Assembly (NCBI GenBank): GCA_035581425.1
Contig: DATJVP010000159.1
Coordinates: 19,460 to 83,459 of the forward strand
Source of the DNA: DASZHJ01 sp035581425
GTDB taxonomy: Bacteria; Pseudomonadota; Alphaproteobacteria; ATCC43930; CGMCC-115725
Direction of reading: 5' to 3'
Length of the DNA: 64,000 nucleotides
Part shown: positions 27,501-35,785 of the stretch, in pieces
Layout: each line of letters starts with the position of its first letter
Position numbering within the stretch: the first letter of the stretch is position 1
Position numbers and translations under genes: made by a program
Notes under the pieces: model-generated
Database searches by the model: none
Told to the model about the DNA's origin: nothing
The model's input: only the letters and a program-made list of their open reading frames with translations

Positions 27501-28886
27501 ATGCCGCGATACGATGCGATCGTAATTGGAACGGGGCAGGCAGGTCCCGCGCTGGTGAGGCGCATGGCAGGGTTAGGCATGCGGGTCGCTGTCGTCGAGC
27601 GCAGTCGCTTCGGGGGCACCTGCATCAACACCGGTTGCACACCCACGAAGACGCTCGTCGCCAGTGCCTATGCCGCGCATGTGGCCCGCCGCGGCGCTGA
27701 CTATGGCTTCAGCGCGGGCGAGATCAAAGTCGACATGAAACGCGTCAAAGCGCGGAAGGACGATGTCGTCGCGCGTTCCAATCGCGCGGTCGAGCGGTCT
27801 CTCAAGAATCTGGAGAACTGCCGGGTCTATGAAGCGCATGCGCGGTTCATGTCGCCGCGCGAGGTGCAGGTTGGCGGCGAGATCCTGACATCCGATCGGA
27901 TTTTCATCAATGTCGGCGGTCGCGCGGCGGTGCCCGACATCCCCGGCCTCGAACAGGTCCATTACCTCACGAACAGCTCGATGATGGATGTGGACTTCGT
28001 GCCGCGCCATCTGCTGGTGCTGGGCGGCAGCTACATCGGTCTGGAATTCGGCCAGATGTATCGCCGGTTTGGCAGCGAGGTCACGATCGTCGAGCTCGGG
28101 TCGCGCCTGGTTTCGCACGAGGACGAAGACGTATCGGCAGCGATCGCTGAGATCCTCGCGCGAGAGGGCATTGCCGTTCGCCTCAGCGCGGAATGCCTGC
28201 GCATCGGGAAGCAGGGCGACGACATCGTCATGACCGTCGATTGCGGCGGCACTTCCGAGCTCCGAGGCTCGCATTTGCTCATCGCGACAGGACGCCGGCC
28301 GAACACCGATGATCTCGGCCTCGACCGCGCGGAGGTAGCGCGAGACGAGCGTGGCTATATCGTCGTGGACGATGAGCTCCGCACGTCAGTCCCTGGCATT
28401 TGGGCGCTGGGCGACTGCAACGGCAAGGGTGCATTCACCCATACGTCGTGGAACGACTACGAAATCGTCGCCGCCAATCTGTTTGATGGCGAGAAAAGGC
28501 GTGTCAGTGACCGCATTTCCGCGCACGCGCTCTACATCGATCCGCCGCTGGGGCGTGTCGGCATGACCGAAGCGGATGCGCGCAAGAGCGGCCGCCCCGC
28601 ACTGATCGGCAAACTCGCCATGGAGGATGTGTCCCGCGCTTTCGAGAAAGGTGAGACCGAGGGCTTCATGAAGATACTGGTCGATGCTGAGACCAAGGAA
28701 ATCCTCGGCGCATCGTTCTTGGGCACCAGTGGCGATGAGGCGATCCATTGCGTGCTCGACGCGATGTACGCGAAGGCACCCTATACGCTCCTGAAGCGTG
28801 CGATGCACATTCATCCAACGGTCGCAGAATTCATTCCCGTAGCGCTCGAAGAGCTCGTTCCCTTGCCGAGCGCGATTGCGCGATAG
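27501..28886 (+). CDS. class I pyridine nucleotide-disulfide oxidoreductase (mercuric reductase/lipoamide dehydrogenase-like)
   Basis: 461 residues; AGGAGG lies 5 bases before ATG 27501. N-terminal FAD site 'DAIVIGTGQAGPAL', the redox-active pair C41/C46 in 'FGGTCINTGCTPTKT', the NAD site 'LLVLGGSYIGLEFGQMYRRFG', a second FAD motif 'VPGIWALGDCNGKGAFTHTSWND', and the C-terminal interface 'HIHPTVAEFIP' with the catalytic His-Glu pair (about H438, E443). It lacks an N-terminal heavy-metal domain and a C-terminal Cys pair, so mercuric reductase activity is unlikely. A thiol/disulfide or quinone reductase is more plausible. It sits 42 bases after the MOSC fusion gene, so it may act on the same redox pathway. 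Confidence 0.9.
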   Translation: MPRYDAIVIGTGQAGPALVRRMAGLGMRVAVVERSRFGGTCINTGCTPTKTLVASAYAAHVARRGADYGFSAGEIKVDMKRVKARKDDVVARSNRAVERSLKNLENCRVYEAHARFMSPREVQVGGEILTSDRIFINVGGRAAVPDIPGLEQVHYLTNSSMMDVDFVPRHLLVLGGSYIGLEFGQMYRRFGSEVTIVELGSRLVSHEDEDVSAAIAEILAREGIAVRLSAECLRIGKQGDDIVMTVDCGGTSELRGSHLLIATGRRPNTDDLGLDRAEVARDERGYIVVDDELRTSVPGIWALGDCNGKGAFTHTSWNDYEIVAANLFDGEKRRVSDRISAHALYIDPPLGRVGMTEADARKSGRPALIGKLAMEDVSRAFEKGETEGFMKILVDAETKEILGASFLGTSGDEAIHCVLDAMYAKAPYTLLKRAMHIHPTVAEFIPVALEELVPLPSAIAR

Positions 28887-28970
28887 ATCGCGGATTCGCG
28901 GGAGCCCTCTCGATCGTTCGATGCTGGGTCCAGACGTATACGCCCGAGATCGATACCGGATTTAATTGGA

Positions 28971-29250
28971 TCAGCCCTGGGACTTGATGGAAGGCATCTC
29001 CAACCGGATTGCGAGGAAGGCCGCCGCCAGCAGGGCGACCCCAACACCTGCGACGCAGACGGGCCAGCCGAGATTGTCGAACACCTGGCCGAGAACGGCA
29101 CTGCCGATGAGGCCGCCGGAAGTAACTCGCAAGGTAGAGGCCGCTCGCGGAGGCACGGTCGCCGCGCGCGGCGCGACCGACGAAGCCGATTGCGATCGCC
29201 GCAGCAGGAAAAGCGTAGCGGCAGCTCCGCGCCAGGCTAGGCCGCACCAG
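28971..29250 (-). pseudogene. remnant of an MFS transporter, C-terminal end, frameshifted
   Basis: Two minus-strand frames together spell the end of a major facilitator protein: 'AFPAAAIAIGFVGRAARGDRASASGLYLASYF' in one frame, then, after a shift near 29117-29121, 'GGLIGSAVLGQVFDNLGWPVCVAGVGVALLAAAFLAIRLEM', ending at TGA 28971-28973. Removing one base from the TTCC-GGC-GGC run restores a continuous 'ASYFGGLIGS'. No N-terminal part is recognisable upstream. It is a truncated and frameshifted relic filling the gap between the flavoprotein gene and ligC. Confidence 0.65.
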
Positions 29251-29370
29251 CACGCGGCGGGTCGGGCCCCCATTTGGACCTTCCCGAGGCGTTCGCATTC
29301 GGAAGCCGGACGGGGGTTGCGCGCCTTGCTCGCCAAAACCGCCGCGTAAGCCGCCCGTCGGTCCGTCGGA

Positions 29371-30318
29371 TCACGCCGACCGCAGCAGCATCCTCTCGGC
29401 GGTGTCCAGGACGCGCATCGCCGGCAGCACCTGGGCGAAGCTCGCGTTCGGCTCGCGTTTCTCGCGGATGGCCGCAATGAACTCGCGATCCTGCAGCTCA
29501 ATGCCGTTCATGGATACGTCGACCTTCGAGACGTCGATCTTATTGTCGCGCCCGTCGAACAGGTCGTCGTAGCGCGCGATATAGGTTCCGTTATCACAGA
29601 TGTAGCGAAAGAAAGTGCCGAGCGGGCCGTCGTTGTTAAACGACAGCGACAATGTGCAGATCGCTCCTGACTTCGTCTTCATCTGGATGGACATGTCCAT
29701 CGCGATGTGCAGGACCGGATGATAGGGACCCTGCATGGCATTTACCTGCACAATCGGCTCACCAGCTTGGTAGGCGAATAGGTCGACTGTGTGGCAGGCG
29801 TGGTGCCACAGCAAATGGTCGGTCCAACTGCGCGGCTGGCCCAGCGCGTTGGTGTTGGTGCGCCGGAAGAAAAATGTCTGCACGTCCATCTGCTGGATCT
29901 TGAGCTCGCCGGCGGTGATCTTCTTGTGCATCCACTGGTGACTGGGGTTGAAGCGGCGCGTATGGCCCGCCATCCCCACCAACCCGGTTTTGCGCTGCAC
30001 TTCCAGAAGTTTCTCCGCGTCAGCCAGCGTGTCGGACATCGGAATTTCCACCTGCACATGCTTTCCCGCGCGCAGGCACTGCTCCGCTTGAGCGGCATGC
30101 AGCTGGGTTGGCGTCGCGAGGATGGCTGCTTCGACCCCTGGCTGAGCTAGGCCTTCCGCCAGATCGGTGCCCCAGTGCCGTACTCCGAATTTCGCGGCGA
30201 CCGCGGCAGTGGCATCGGTCCGGCCGATCAGGCTCGCGACTTCGACGCCCTCGATCTTGGCAAGCCCTTCGAGATGCCGGACACCAAACGCACCCGCACC
30301 GGCGACGCAGATTTTCAT
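29371..30318 (-). CDS. ligC: 4-carboxy-2-hydroxymuconate-6-semialdehyde dehydrogenase LigC
   Basis: Gfo/Idh/MocA-fold NAD(P)-dependent dehydrogenase that oxidises the cyclised form of the protocatechuate 4,5-cleavage product to 2-pyrone-4,6-dicarboxylate. I place the start at ATG 30318 (AAAAGG 9 bases upstream), giving 315 residues, the usual LigC length; the in-frame ATG at 30327 abuts the Shine-Dalgarno and is less likely. Nucleotide site 'CVAGAGAFGVRHLEGL'; family-specific runs include 'KHVQVEIPMSDTLADAEKL', 'MAGHTRRFNPSHQWMHKKI', 'SWTDHLLWHHACHTVDLFAYQ', and 'LSLSFNNDGPLGTFFRYI'. It diverges from ligJ across a 353-bp region. The downstream side borders the MFS remnant. Confidence 0.93.
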   Translation of the reverse strand: MKICVAGAGAFGVRHLEGLAKIEGVEVASLIGRTDATAAVAAKFGVRHWGTDLAEGLAQPGVEAAILATPTQLHAAQAEQCLRAGKHVQVEIPMSDTLADAEKLLEVQRKTGLVGMAGHTRRFNPSHQWMHKKITAGELKIQQMDVQTFFFRRTNTNALGQPRSWTDHLLWHHACHTVDLFAYQAGEPIVQVNAMQGPYHPVLHIAMDMSIQMKTKSGAICTLSLSFNNDGPLGTFFRYICDNGTYIARYDDLFDGRDNKIDVSKVDVSMNGIELQDREFIAAIREKREPNASFAQVLPAMRVLDTAERMLLRSA

Positions 30319-30671
30319 GGCTCGCATCCTTTTCTCGTGACGGTCAATATAGGGACAACGCTGCTGTTTTCACGCATCGAACCGCGCGATGGGGATGAAC
30401 GACCGCCGATCCACACGAATACCCGCGCGCGGAAAATTTACGGAGCCGGTCCGATCCGAGATTGCCGCGAGCGCGGCAGACCCGATGGAACGAACAATGA
30501 TAGCATGATCCAAGACACGACATAGGCCGAAGTAATGCAGGACGAAGGGCGATATGTTCGTCGCTCAAGGCCTCGGGCGAACACCGGCGCCCGGTCGTCC
30601 CGCCCATTGCCTTTTTTGCGTTGAGGCCCTGACCTGCCGCGGACATACTGCCGAAAACATCAGGGATCGCC
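30319..30671. other. divergent intergenic region between ligC and ligJ
   Basis: This 353-bp gap must hold promoters for both directions. I see a short inverted repeat CCGCG-AG-CGCGG near 30468-30479 and an AT-rich 'TATATT' on the minus strand upstream of ligC. No strong -35/-10 pair or classical LysR T-N11-A box stands out, and no lig regulator gene (LigR type) is nearby. Confidence 0.4.
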
Positions 30672-31697
30672 ATGATCATCGATTGCCATGGGCACTACAC
30701 CACCGAGCCGGCGCCGCTTCGAAGCTGGCGCGACGCGCAAATCCAGGCCTTCAACGCGGGCCAATCGCCGCCGCAGTTTCCGGCCATTGGCGATGACGAG
30801 ATCCGGTCAAGCATCGTCAACGGCCAATTGCGGACGCAGCGCGAGCGCGGCACGGATTTGACCATTTTCTCGCCGCGGGCCTCGGGTATGGGCCATCACT
30901 TGGGTGATGCCAAGGTCAGCGAAGCCTGGGCGATCCACTGCAACGACCTCATTCACCGCGTTTGCGGCTTATTTCCGCGCAACTTCATCGGCGTCGCGCA
31001 GCTTCCCCAGACGGCCGGCGTGCCGATCAAGAACGCGATAGCCGAACTCGAGCGTTGCGTGCTGCAGCTCGGCTTCGTCGGCTGCAACCTCAACCCCGAT
31101 CCCTCAGGCGGCCATTGGAAGGATCCGCCATTGTCCGACCGGTTCTGGTACCCATTCTACGAGAAGATGGTCGAACTCGACGTACCCGCGATGATCCATG
31201 TCAGCGCCTCCTGCAACCCTAGCTTCCACACCACTGGCGCGCATTACCTGAATGGCGACACCACCGCGTTCATGCAGTTTCTGACCTCCAAGCTCTTCGA
31301 GGATTTCCCGACGTTGAAGTTCATCATCCCGCATGGCGGCGGTGCGGTACCGTTCCACTGGGGACGCTTTCGCGGCCTGGCGCAGGACATGAAACTGCCG
31401 GACCTGCGCGAGCACTTGCTCAAGAACGTCTTCTTCGACACTTGCGTCTATCATTTGCCGGGACAGGAGCTGCTTACCAAGGTTATCCCGGCGGACAACA
31501 TTCTCTTCGCCTCCGAGATGATCGGCGCGGTGCGCGGCATCGATCCGGAAACCGGCCATCATTTCGATGACACCAAGCGTTATATCGAGCGGCTGCCGCT
31601 GTCCGCCGTGGACAAGGCCAAGATCTACGAAGGCAACGCGCGTCGGGTCTACGGCCGGCTTTCCGCTCAGCTCGAGAAACAATTCGCCGCGGCCTGA
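30672..31697 (+). CDS. ligJ: 4-oxalomesaconate hydratase LigJ (amidohydrolase superfamily)
   Basis: 341 residues. Amidohydrolase metal site 'IIDCHGHYTTEPA' (H6-x-H8) at the N-terminus, 'MIHVSASCNPSFHTTGAHYLNGDTTAFMQFL', 'FIIPHGGGAVPFHWGRFRGLAQD', and the late 'ILFASEMIGAVRGIDPETGHHFDDTKRYI', characteristic of the LigJ/GalB-type hydratase of the protocatechuate 4,5-cleavage pathway. It adds water to 4-oxalomesaconate to give 4-carboxy-4-hydroxy-2-oxoadipate, the substrate of the next gene's product. ligK follows after 15 bases, so the two form an operon. Confidence 0.93.
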   Translation: MIIDCHGHYTTEPAPLRSWRDAQIQAFNAGQSPPQFPAIGDDEIRSSIVNGQLRTQRERGTDLTIFSPRASGMGHHLGDAKVSEAWAIHCNDLIHRVCGLFPRNFIGVAQLPQTAGVPIKNAIAELERCVLQLGFVGCNLNPDPSGGHWKDPPLSDRFWYPFYEKMVELDVPAMIHVSASCNPSFHTTGAHYLNGDTTAFMQFLTSKLFEDFPTLKFIIPHGGGAVPFHWGRFRGLAQDMKLPDLREHLLKNVFFDTCVYHLPGQELLTKVIPADNILFASEMIGAVRGIDPETGHHFDDTKRYIERLPLSAVDKAKIYEGNARRVYGRLSAQLEKQFAAA

Positions 31698-31712
31698 AGG
31701 AGCCTTGCCCCA

Positions 31713-32393
31713 ATGACCATCGGCTTTTCGATTACGCGCATCCGCCGTCGCGTCGATCCCGCAACCATCGCCGCCTTCGCGCGCCTGCCGGTCGCCAATG
31801 TCAGCGATTGCATGTCGCGCATGACCGCCGGCGGCGCCAAGCTCCGCCCGATGCACTCAGAGGGCGTGCTGGCCGGTCCCGCTTTCACGGTCAAGACGCG
31901 CCCCGGTGACAATCTGATGGTGCACAAGGCGCTCGACATCGCCGACCCCGGCGATGTCATCGTGGTGGACGCCGGTGGTGACCTCACCAATTCCATCATC
32001 GGCGAGATCATGATGAACCAGGCCATCCGGCGCGGCCTCGCCGGCATTGTGATCTACGGCGCCATTCGCGATCACGGTACGATCCGCCGGCAGAACTGGC
32101 CCGTCTTCGCCTGCGGCGTCACCCACCGCGGCCCGTACAAGGATGGGCCCGGCGAAATCGGAGGCGTCATAGCCTTCGACGGCATGGTGATCGAGCCGGG
32201 CGACCTCATGCTCGGCGACGAAGATGGACTGCTCTGCATACCCTACAACGCAACGGCGAAAGTACTCGCTGATACGCAAAAGAAGCATGCCGCGGAGGAA
32301 GAGACCCTTGCCGCAATTGCCGCCGGAAAATCGCTCGACCGGTCCTGGGTGGACAAATCCTTGGACAGGCTGGGCTGCGAATTCAAGGACTAA
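31713..32393 (+). CDS. ligK: 4-carboxy-4-hydroxy-2-oxoadipate aldolase/oxaloacetate decarboxylase LigK (RraA fold)
   Basis: 226 residues with the RraA/class II aldolase-like fold: 'LPVANVSDCMSRM', 'PAFTVKTRPGDNLMVHKALDIADPGDVIVVDAGGDL', 'AGIVIYGAIRDHGTIRRQNWPVFACGVTHRGPYKDGPGEI', 'VIEPGDLMLGDEDGLLCIP'. The 'GAIRD' Arg-Asp pair and the following Asp/Glu are metal- and substrate-binding in this family. It splits its substrate to pyruvate and oxaloacetate and also decarboxylates oxaloacetate, ending the pathway. Probably co-transcribed with ligJ (AAGGAG before ATG 31713). Confidence 0.92.
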   Translation: MTIGFSITRIRRRVDPATIAAFARLPVANVSDCMSRMTAGGAKLRPMHSEGVLAGPAFTVKTRPGDNLMVHKALDIADPGDVIVVDAGGDLTNSIIGEIMMNQAIRRGLAGIVIYGAIRDHGTIRRQNWPVFACGVTHRGPYKDGPGEIGGVIAFDGMVIEPGDLMLGDEDGLLCIPYNATAKVLADTQKKHAAEEETLAAIAAGKSLDRSWVDKSLDRLGCEFKD

Positions 32394-32431
32394 GGATCGC
32401 GCGAGGGGCACCGCGAGCGGCGCGCCGCAAA

Positions 32432-33298
32432 TCAGCGCGCCCACACCTCGTCCAAGCTTAGCGGACGCGTCAACAGACCCTGAGACAGGCAGTAGCGTAC
32501 CGCCAAGGCGATCGCCGGATCGATCGCCTTTCGGCCGATCGGCCGCGGATCGCGCGCTTCCGCCGGGTGCGCCGCCTTGAGCTCGCGGAACAACCGCAAT
32601 AGCTCCGCCACCACCGCCGGCTCGCGCTCCGCGATATCGCGCCGTACCGTCAGCAGATGATTTACCGGTATGAAGCCGTGCCGCTCGAAGAACGCCTCGC
32701 CTGCCGCCTTGGCATCGGGAAAAACCTGGCGCAGATCCTCACTGTCGGGGACGTCGTTGCCGACGATCACCGCATCGAGTTCGCCCGCTCGCAATAGCTT
32801 CAACAAGTCCTGGCCGGCCGCCGCCCGTTTGACCCAGGGCGGGTCGCAATACTCCGCGACATGCGCGCCTTCGAAGGTCAGCCACTGCACATCCTGCGGC
32901 CTGACACCATGCACATCCTCGAGCACGCCGCGCAGCCACACGCCCGTGGTCTGACTATAGGCCCGCACACCGATGCGGCGGCCCCTGAGGTCGCTCGGTC
33001 CCCGCAACGGCGAATCCTTCAGGCACAGCAGCGCTGCCTCCTGAAATCGCGCGGCCAATACGATCGGCAGCAGCACGATCGGCTTCTCGGCCGCGCGCGC
33101 CTGCAGAAACGTTGCAATCGCCAGCTCCGAGACGTCGAAAGCCTGATTGCGCACCATCGGCGCAAAGGCCCGGCTGATCGTCTCAAACGGCTCGAACGCC
33201 AGCCGCAGCGACGAAGACGCGACCGCGCCCGTGAACAGTGGCTCGGTGTATTTCGTCCGCCCGATCGCCGTCTTCAATGCCCGCGGTTGCTGGCTCAT
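32432..33298 (-). CDS. 4,5-dihydroxyphthalate decarboxylase-like / periplasmic-binding-fold protein without signal peptide
   Basis: 288 residues from ATG 33298. The body resembles type II binding-protein folds: 'FDVSELAIATFLQARAAEKPIVLLPIVLAARFQEAALLCLKDSPLRGPSDLRGRRIGVRAYSQTTGVWLRGVLEDVHGV'. This arrangement ('DVSE...' then 'L+GK+IGV..+.QT..++.RG.L...+GV') is that of 4,5-dihydroxyphthalate decarboxylase (Pht5), an enzyme built on a binding-protein fold. The N-terminus is 'MSQQPRALKTAIGRTKYTEPLF', with no signal peptide, which argues for a cytoplasmic enzyme rather than an ABC binding protein. Pht5 makes protocatechuate, the substrate of the flanking lig genes. It is somewhat shorter than typical Pht5. 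A cytoplasmic binding protein remains possible. Confidence 0.6.
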   Translation of the reverse strand: MSQQPRALKTAIGRTKYTEPLFTGAVASSSLRLAFEPFETISRAFAPMVRNQAFDVSELAIATFLQARAAEKPIVLLPIVLAARFQEAALLCLKDSPLRGPSDLRGRRIGVRAYSQTTGVWLRGVLEDVHGVRPQDVQWLTFEGAHVAEYCDPPWVKRAAAGQDLLKLLRAGELDAVIVGNDVPDSEDLRQVFPDAKAAGEAFFERHGFIPVNHLLTVRRDIAEREPAVVAELLRLFRELKAAHPAEARDPRPIGRKAIDPAIALAVRYCLSQGLLTRPLSLDEVWAR

Positions 33299-33348
33299 CG
33301 CTTCCACCGCTCGCCGCCAAACAAAATCCCCATGGGCCCGGACATTAG

Positions 33349-33358
33349 TGCACGTGCA
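33349..33358. promoter_or_regulatory. perfect 10-bp palindrome in the ligI upstream region
   Basis: TGCACGTGCA is self-complementary and lies in the 213-bp divergent gap between the decarboxylase-like gene and ligI, about 30 bases before a candidate -35. It is a candidate operator; the regulator is unknown. Confidence 0.3.
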
Positions 33359-33387
33359 AATAGACGCCAACCCTGTATATCTCGTCG

Positions 33388-33416
33388 TTGACTGTCTACG
33401 GGACGGCGCTTACATC
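33388..33416 (+). promoter_or_regulatory. candidate promoter of ligIAB
   Basis: TTGACT (33388-33393), a 17-bp spacer and a weak -10 TACATC (33411-33416), about 95 bases before the ligI ATG. The -35 is good; the -10 is poor, consistent with a promoter that needs an activator. Confidence 0.35.
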
Positions 33417-33511
33417 CCCATCAAGGTGATTTTGACAGGCGCGTATCCCCTGGTGCTGCCCATTCGGTGATCGAAGGCCAGTTGCGAGGGTATCGCTGAG
33501 GATCGAGCATC

Positions 33512-34426
33512 GTGGAATTTCAGAAGACTCCTGGCTGGTTGGATTGGTACACGGGCCCCTCCAAGCCGCACTTCAAGTTGCCCGCAGGCGCGGTCGACGC
33601 GCATTGCCATGTTTTTGGCCCCGGCGCTGAGTTTCCCTTTGCGCCGGAGCGTAAATACACGCCTTGCGACGCGTCGAGGCAGCAGCTTTATGCATTGCGC
33701 GACCATTTGGGTTTCGCGCGCAATGTCGTCGTGCAGGCGACCTGCCACGGCGCCGACAACCGCGCGATGGTGGATGCGCTGGTGCATTCGGGTGGCCGTG
33801 CGCGCGGCATCGCGACTGTCAGGCGTGGCGTCACTGATCGCGAGCTGCAGGACATGCACGCGGCCGGCGTGCGCGGTGTGCGCTTCAATTTCGTGAAGCG
33901 ATTGGTCGACTTCACGCCCAGTGACGAGCTGAATGAGATTGCCGGCCGCATCGCGCCATTGGGCTGGCACGTGGTGATCTATTTCGAGGCGGTGGACCTG
34001 CCGGAGCTGTGGTCTTTTTTCACTGCGCTGCCGACCGTCGTCGTCGTCGATCATATGGGCCGGCCCGACGTCAGCCTGCCCGTCGACGGTCCGCAGTTCG
34101 AGCTGTTCATCAGGTTCATGCGCGAGAACCCTAACGTCTGGAGCAAGGTCACTTGCCCCGAGCGCTTGAGCGTCACCGGCCCTAAGGCCCTCCACGGCGA
34201 GCGCAACGCCTACCGAGACGTGGTGCCCTTCGCCAAGCGCATCGTCGGGAGTTTCCCCGACCGGGTCCTATGGGGGACCGACTGGCCGCATCCGAACCTA
34301 AGGGACCATATGCCCGACGACGGATTGCTCGTCGACTTCATCCCGCACATTGCGACCACGCCCGAGCTGCAGAGGAAGCTCCTCGTCGAAAATCCGATGC
34401 GCCTCTATTGGCCGGAGGAGAAATAA
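33512..34426 (+). CDS. ligI: 2-pyrone-4,6-dicarboxylate hydrolase LigI
   Basis: 304 residues, amidohydrolase superfamily. Family landmarks: 'AVDAHCHVFGPGAEFPFAPERKYTPCDAS', 'RNVVVQATCHGADNRAMVDAL', 'GVRGVRFNFVKRLVD', 'VVDHMGRPDVSLPVDGPQF', 'VWSKVTCPERLSVTGP' and the catalytic 'ILWGTDWPHPN'-type segment ('RVLWGTDWPHPN', essential Asp). It opens the pyrone-dicarboxylate lactone made by LigC to 4-oxalomesaconate and works without a metal in the characterised enzyme. Its TAA overlaps the ATG of ligA by one base (TAATG), so the genes are translationally coupled. Confidence 0.94.
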   Translation: MEFQKTPGWLDWYTGPSKPHFKLPAGAVDAHCHVFGPGAEFPFAPERKYTPCDASRQQLYALRDHLGFARNVVVQATCHGADNRAMVDALVHSGGRARGIATVRRGVTDRELQDMHAAGVRGVRFNFVKRLVDFTPSDELNEIAGRIAPLGWHVVIYFEAVDLPELWSFFTALPTVVVVDHMGRPDVSLPVDGPQFELFIRFMRENPNVWSKVTCPERLSVTGPKALHGERNAYRDVVPFAKRIVGSFPDRVLWGTDWPHPNLRDHMPDDGLLVDFIPHIATTPELQRKLLVENPMRLYWPEEK

Positions 34427-34827
34427 TGGCCCTGGACAAGCCCTATCTGGACGTTCCCGGCACCACGGTCTTTGACGCCGAGCAGTCGCGCAAGGGCTAT
34501 TATCTTAATCAGTTCTGCATGTCGCTCATGAAGGCCGAGAATCGCGAACGCTTCAAGGCCAACGAGCGCGCCTACCTCGACGAGTGGCCGATGACCGAGG
34601 AGCAGAAGCAAGCCGTGCTCGCGCTCGATCTGAACCGCTGCATCGAACTGGGTGGGAATATCTATTTCCTGGCCAAACTCGGCGCGACCCACGGCCGGAG
34701 CTTTCAGCGGATGGCCAGCATGATGACCGGAATGACGGAGGATCAGTATCGCGACATGATGATCGCCGGTGGGCGCTCGATCGAGGGTAATCGCTACGTC
34801 GGCGAGCGCGCCAAGGAGAAGAAATAA
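34426..34827 (+). CDS. ligA: protocatechuate 4,5-dioxygenase alpha subunit LigA
   Basis: 133 residues from ATG 34426, which overlaps the ligI stop. It is the small, helical subunit: 'LDVPGTTVFDAEQSRKGYYLNQFCMSLMKAENRERFKANERAYLDEWPMTEEQKQAVLALDLNRCIELGGNIYFLAKLGATHGRSFQ', the LigA-domain signature in full. It caps the active site formed with LigB. ligB starts with GTG immediately after the ligA stop, so the two subunits are made in step. Confidence 0.95.
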   Translation: MALDKPYLDVPGTTVFDAEQSRKGYYLNQFCMSLMKAENRERFKANERAYLDEWPMTEEQKQAVLALDLNRCIELGGNIYFLAKLGATHGRSFQRMASMMTGMTEDQYRDMMIAGGRSIEGNRYVGERAKEKK

Positions 34828-35673
<846 letters not shown>

Positions 35674-35785
35674 AAGTAGGGTTCGATCTGCCCGTGGGGA
35701 GCGCCATGGCAACCTCTGGGAATGACGGCGGCCAGGATTCCTTCCGAGCATCCCGTGGAGAGATGATCGTGAACGCGGGATCTTC

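Noticed and set aside
27501..28886. Mercuric reductase (merA)
   Set aside because: It has the class I disulfide oxidoreductase fold but no N-terminal metal-binding domain, no C-terminal Cys pair and no mer genes around it.
33147..33470. 107-codon plus-strand frame before ligI
   Set aside because: Most of it is antisense to the decarboxylase-like gene and the rest covers the promoter region; no ribosome site or motif.
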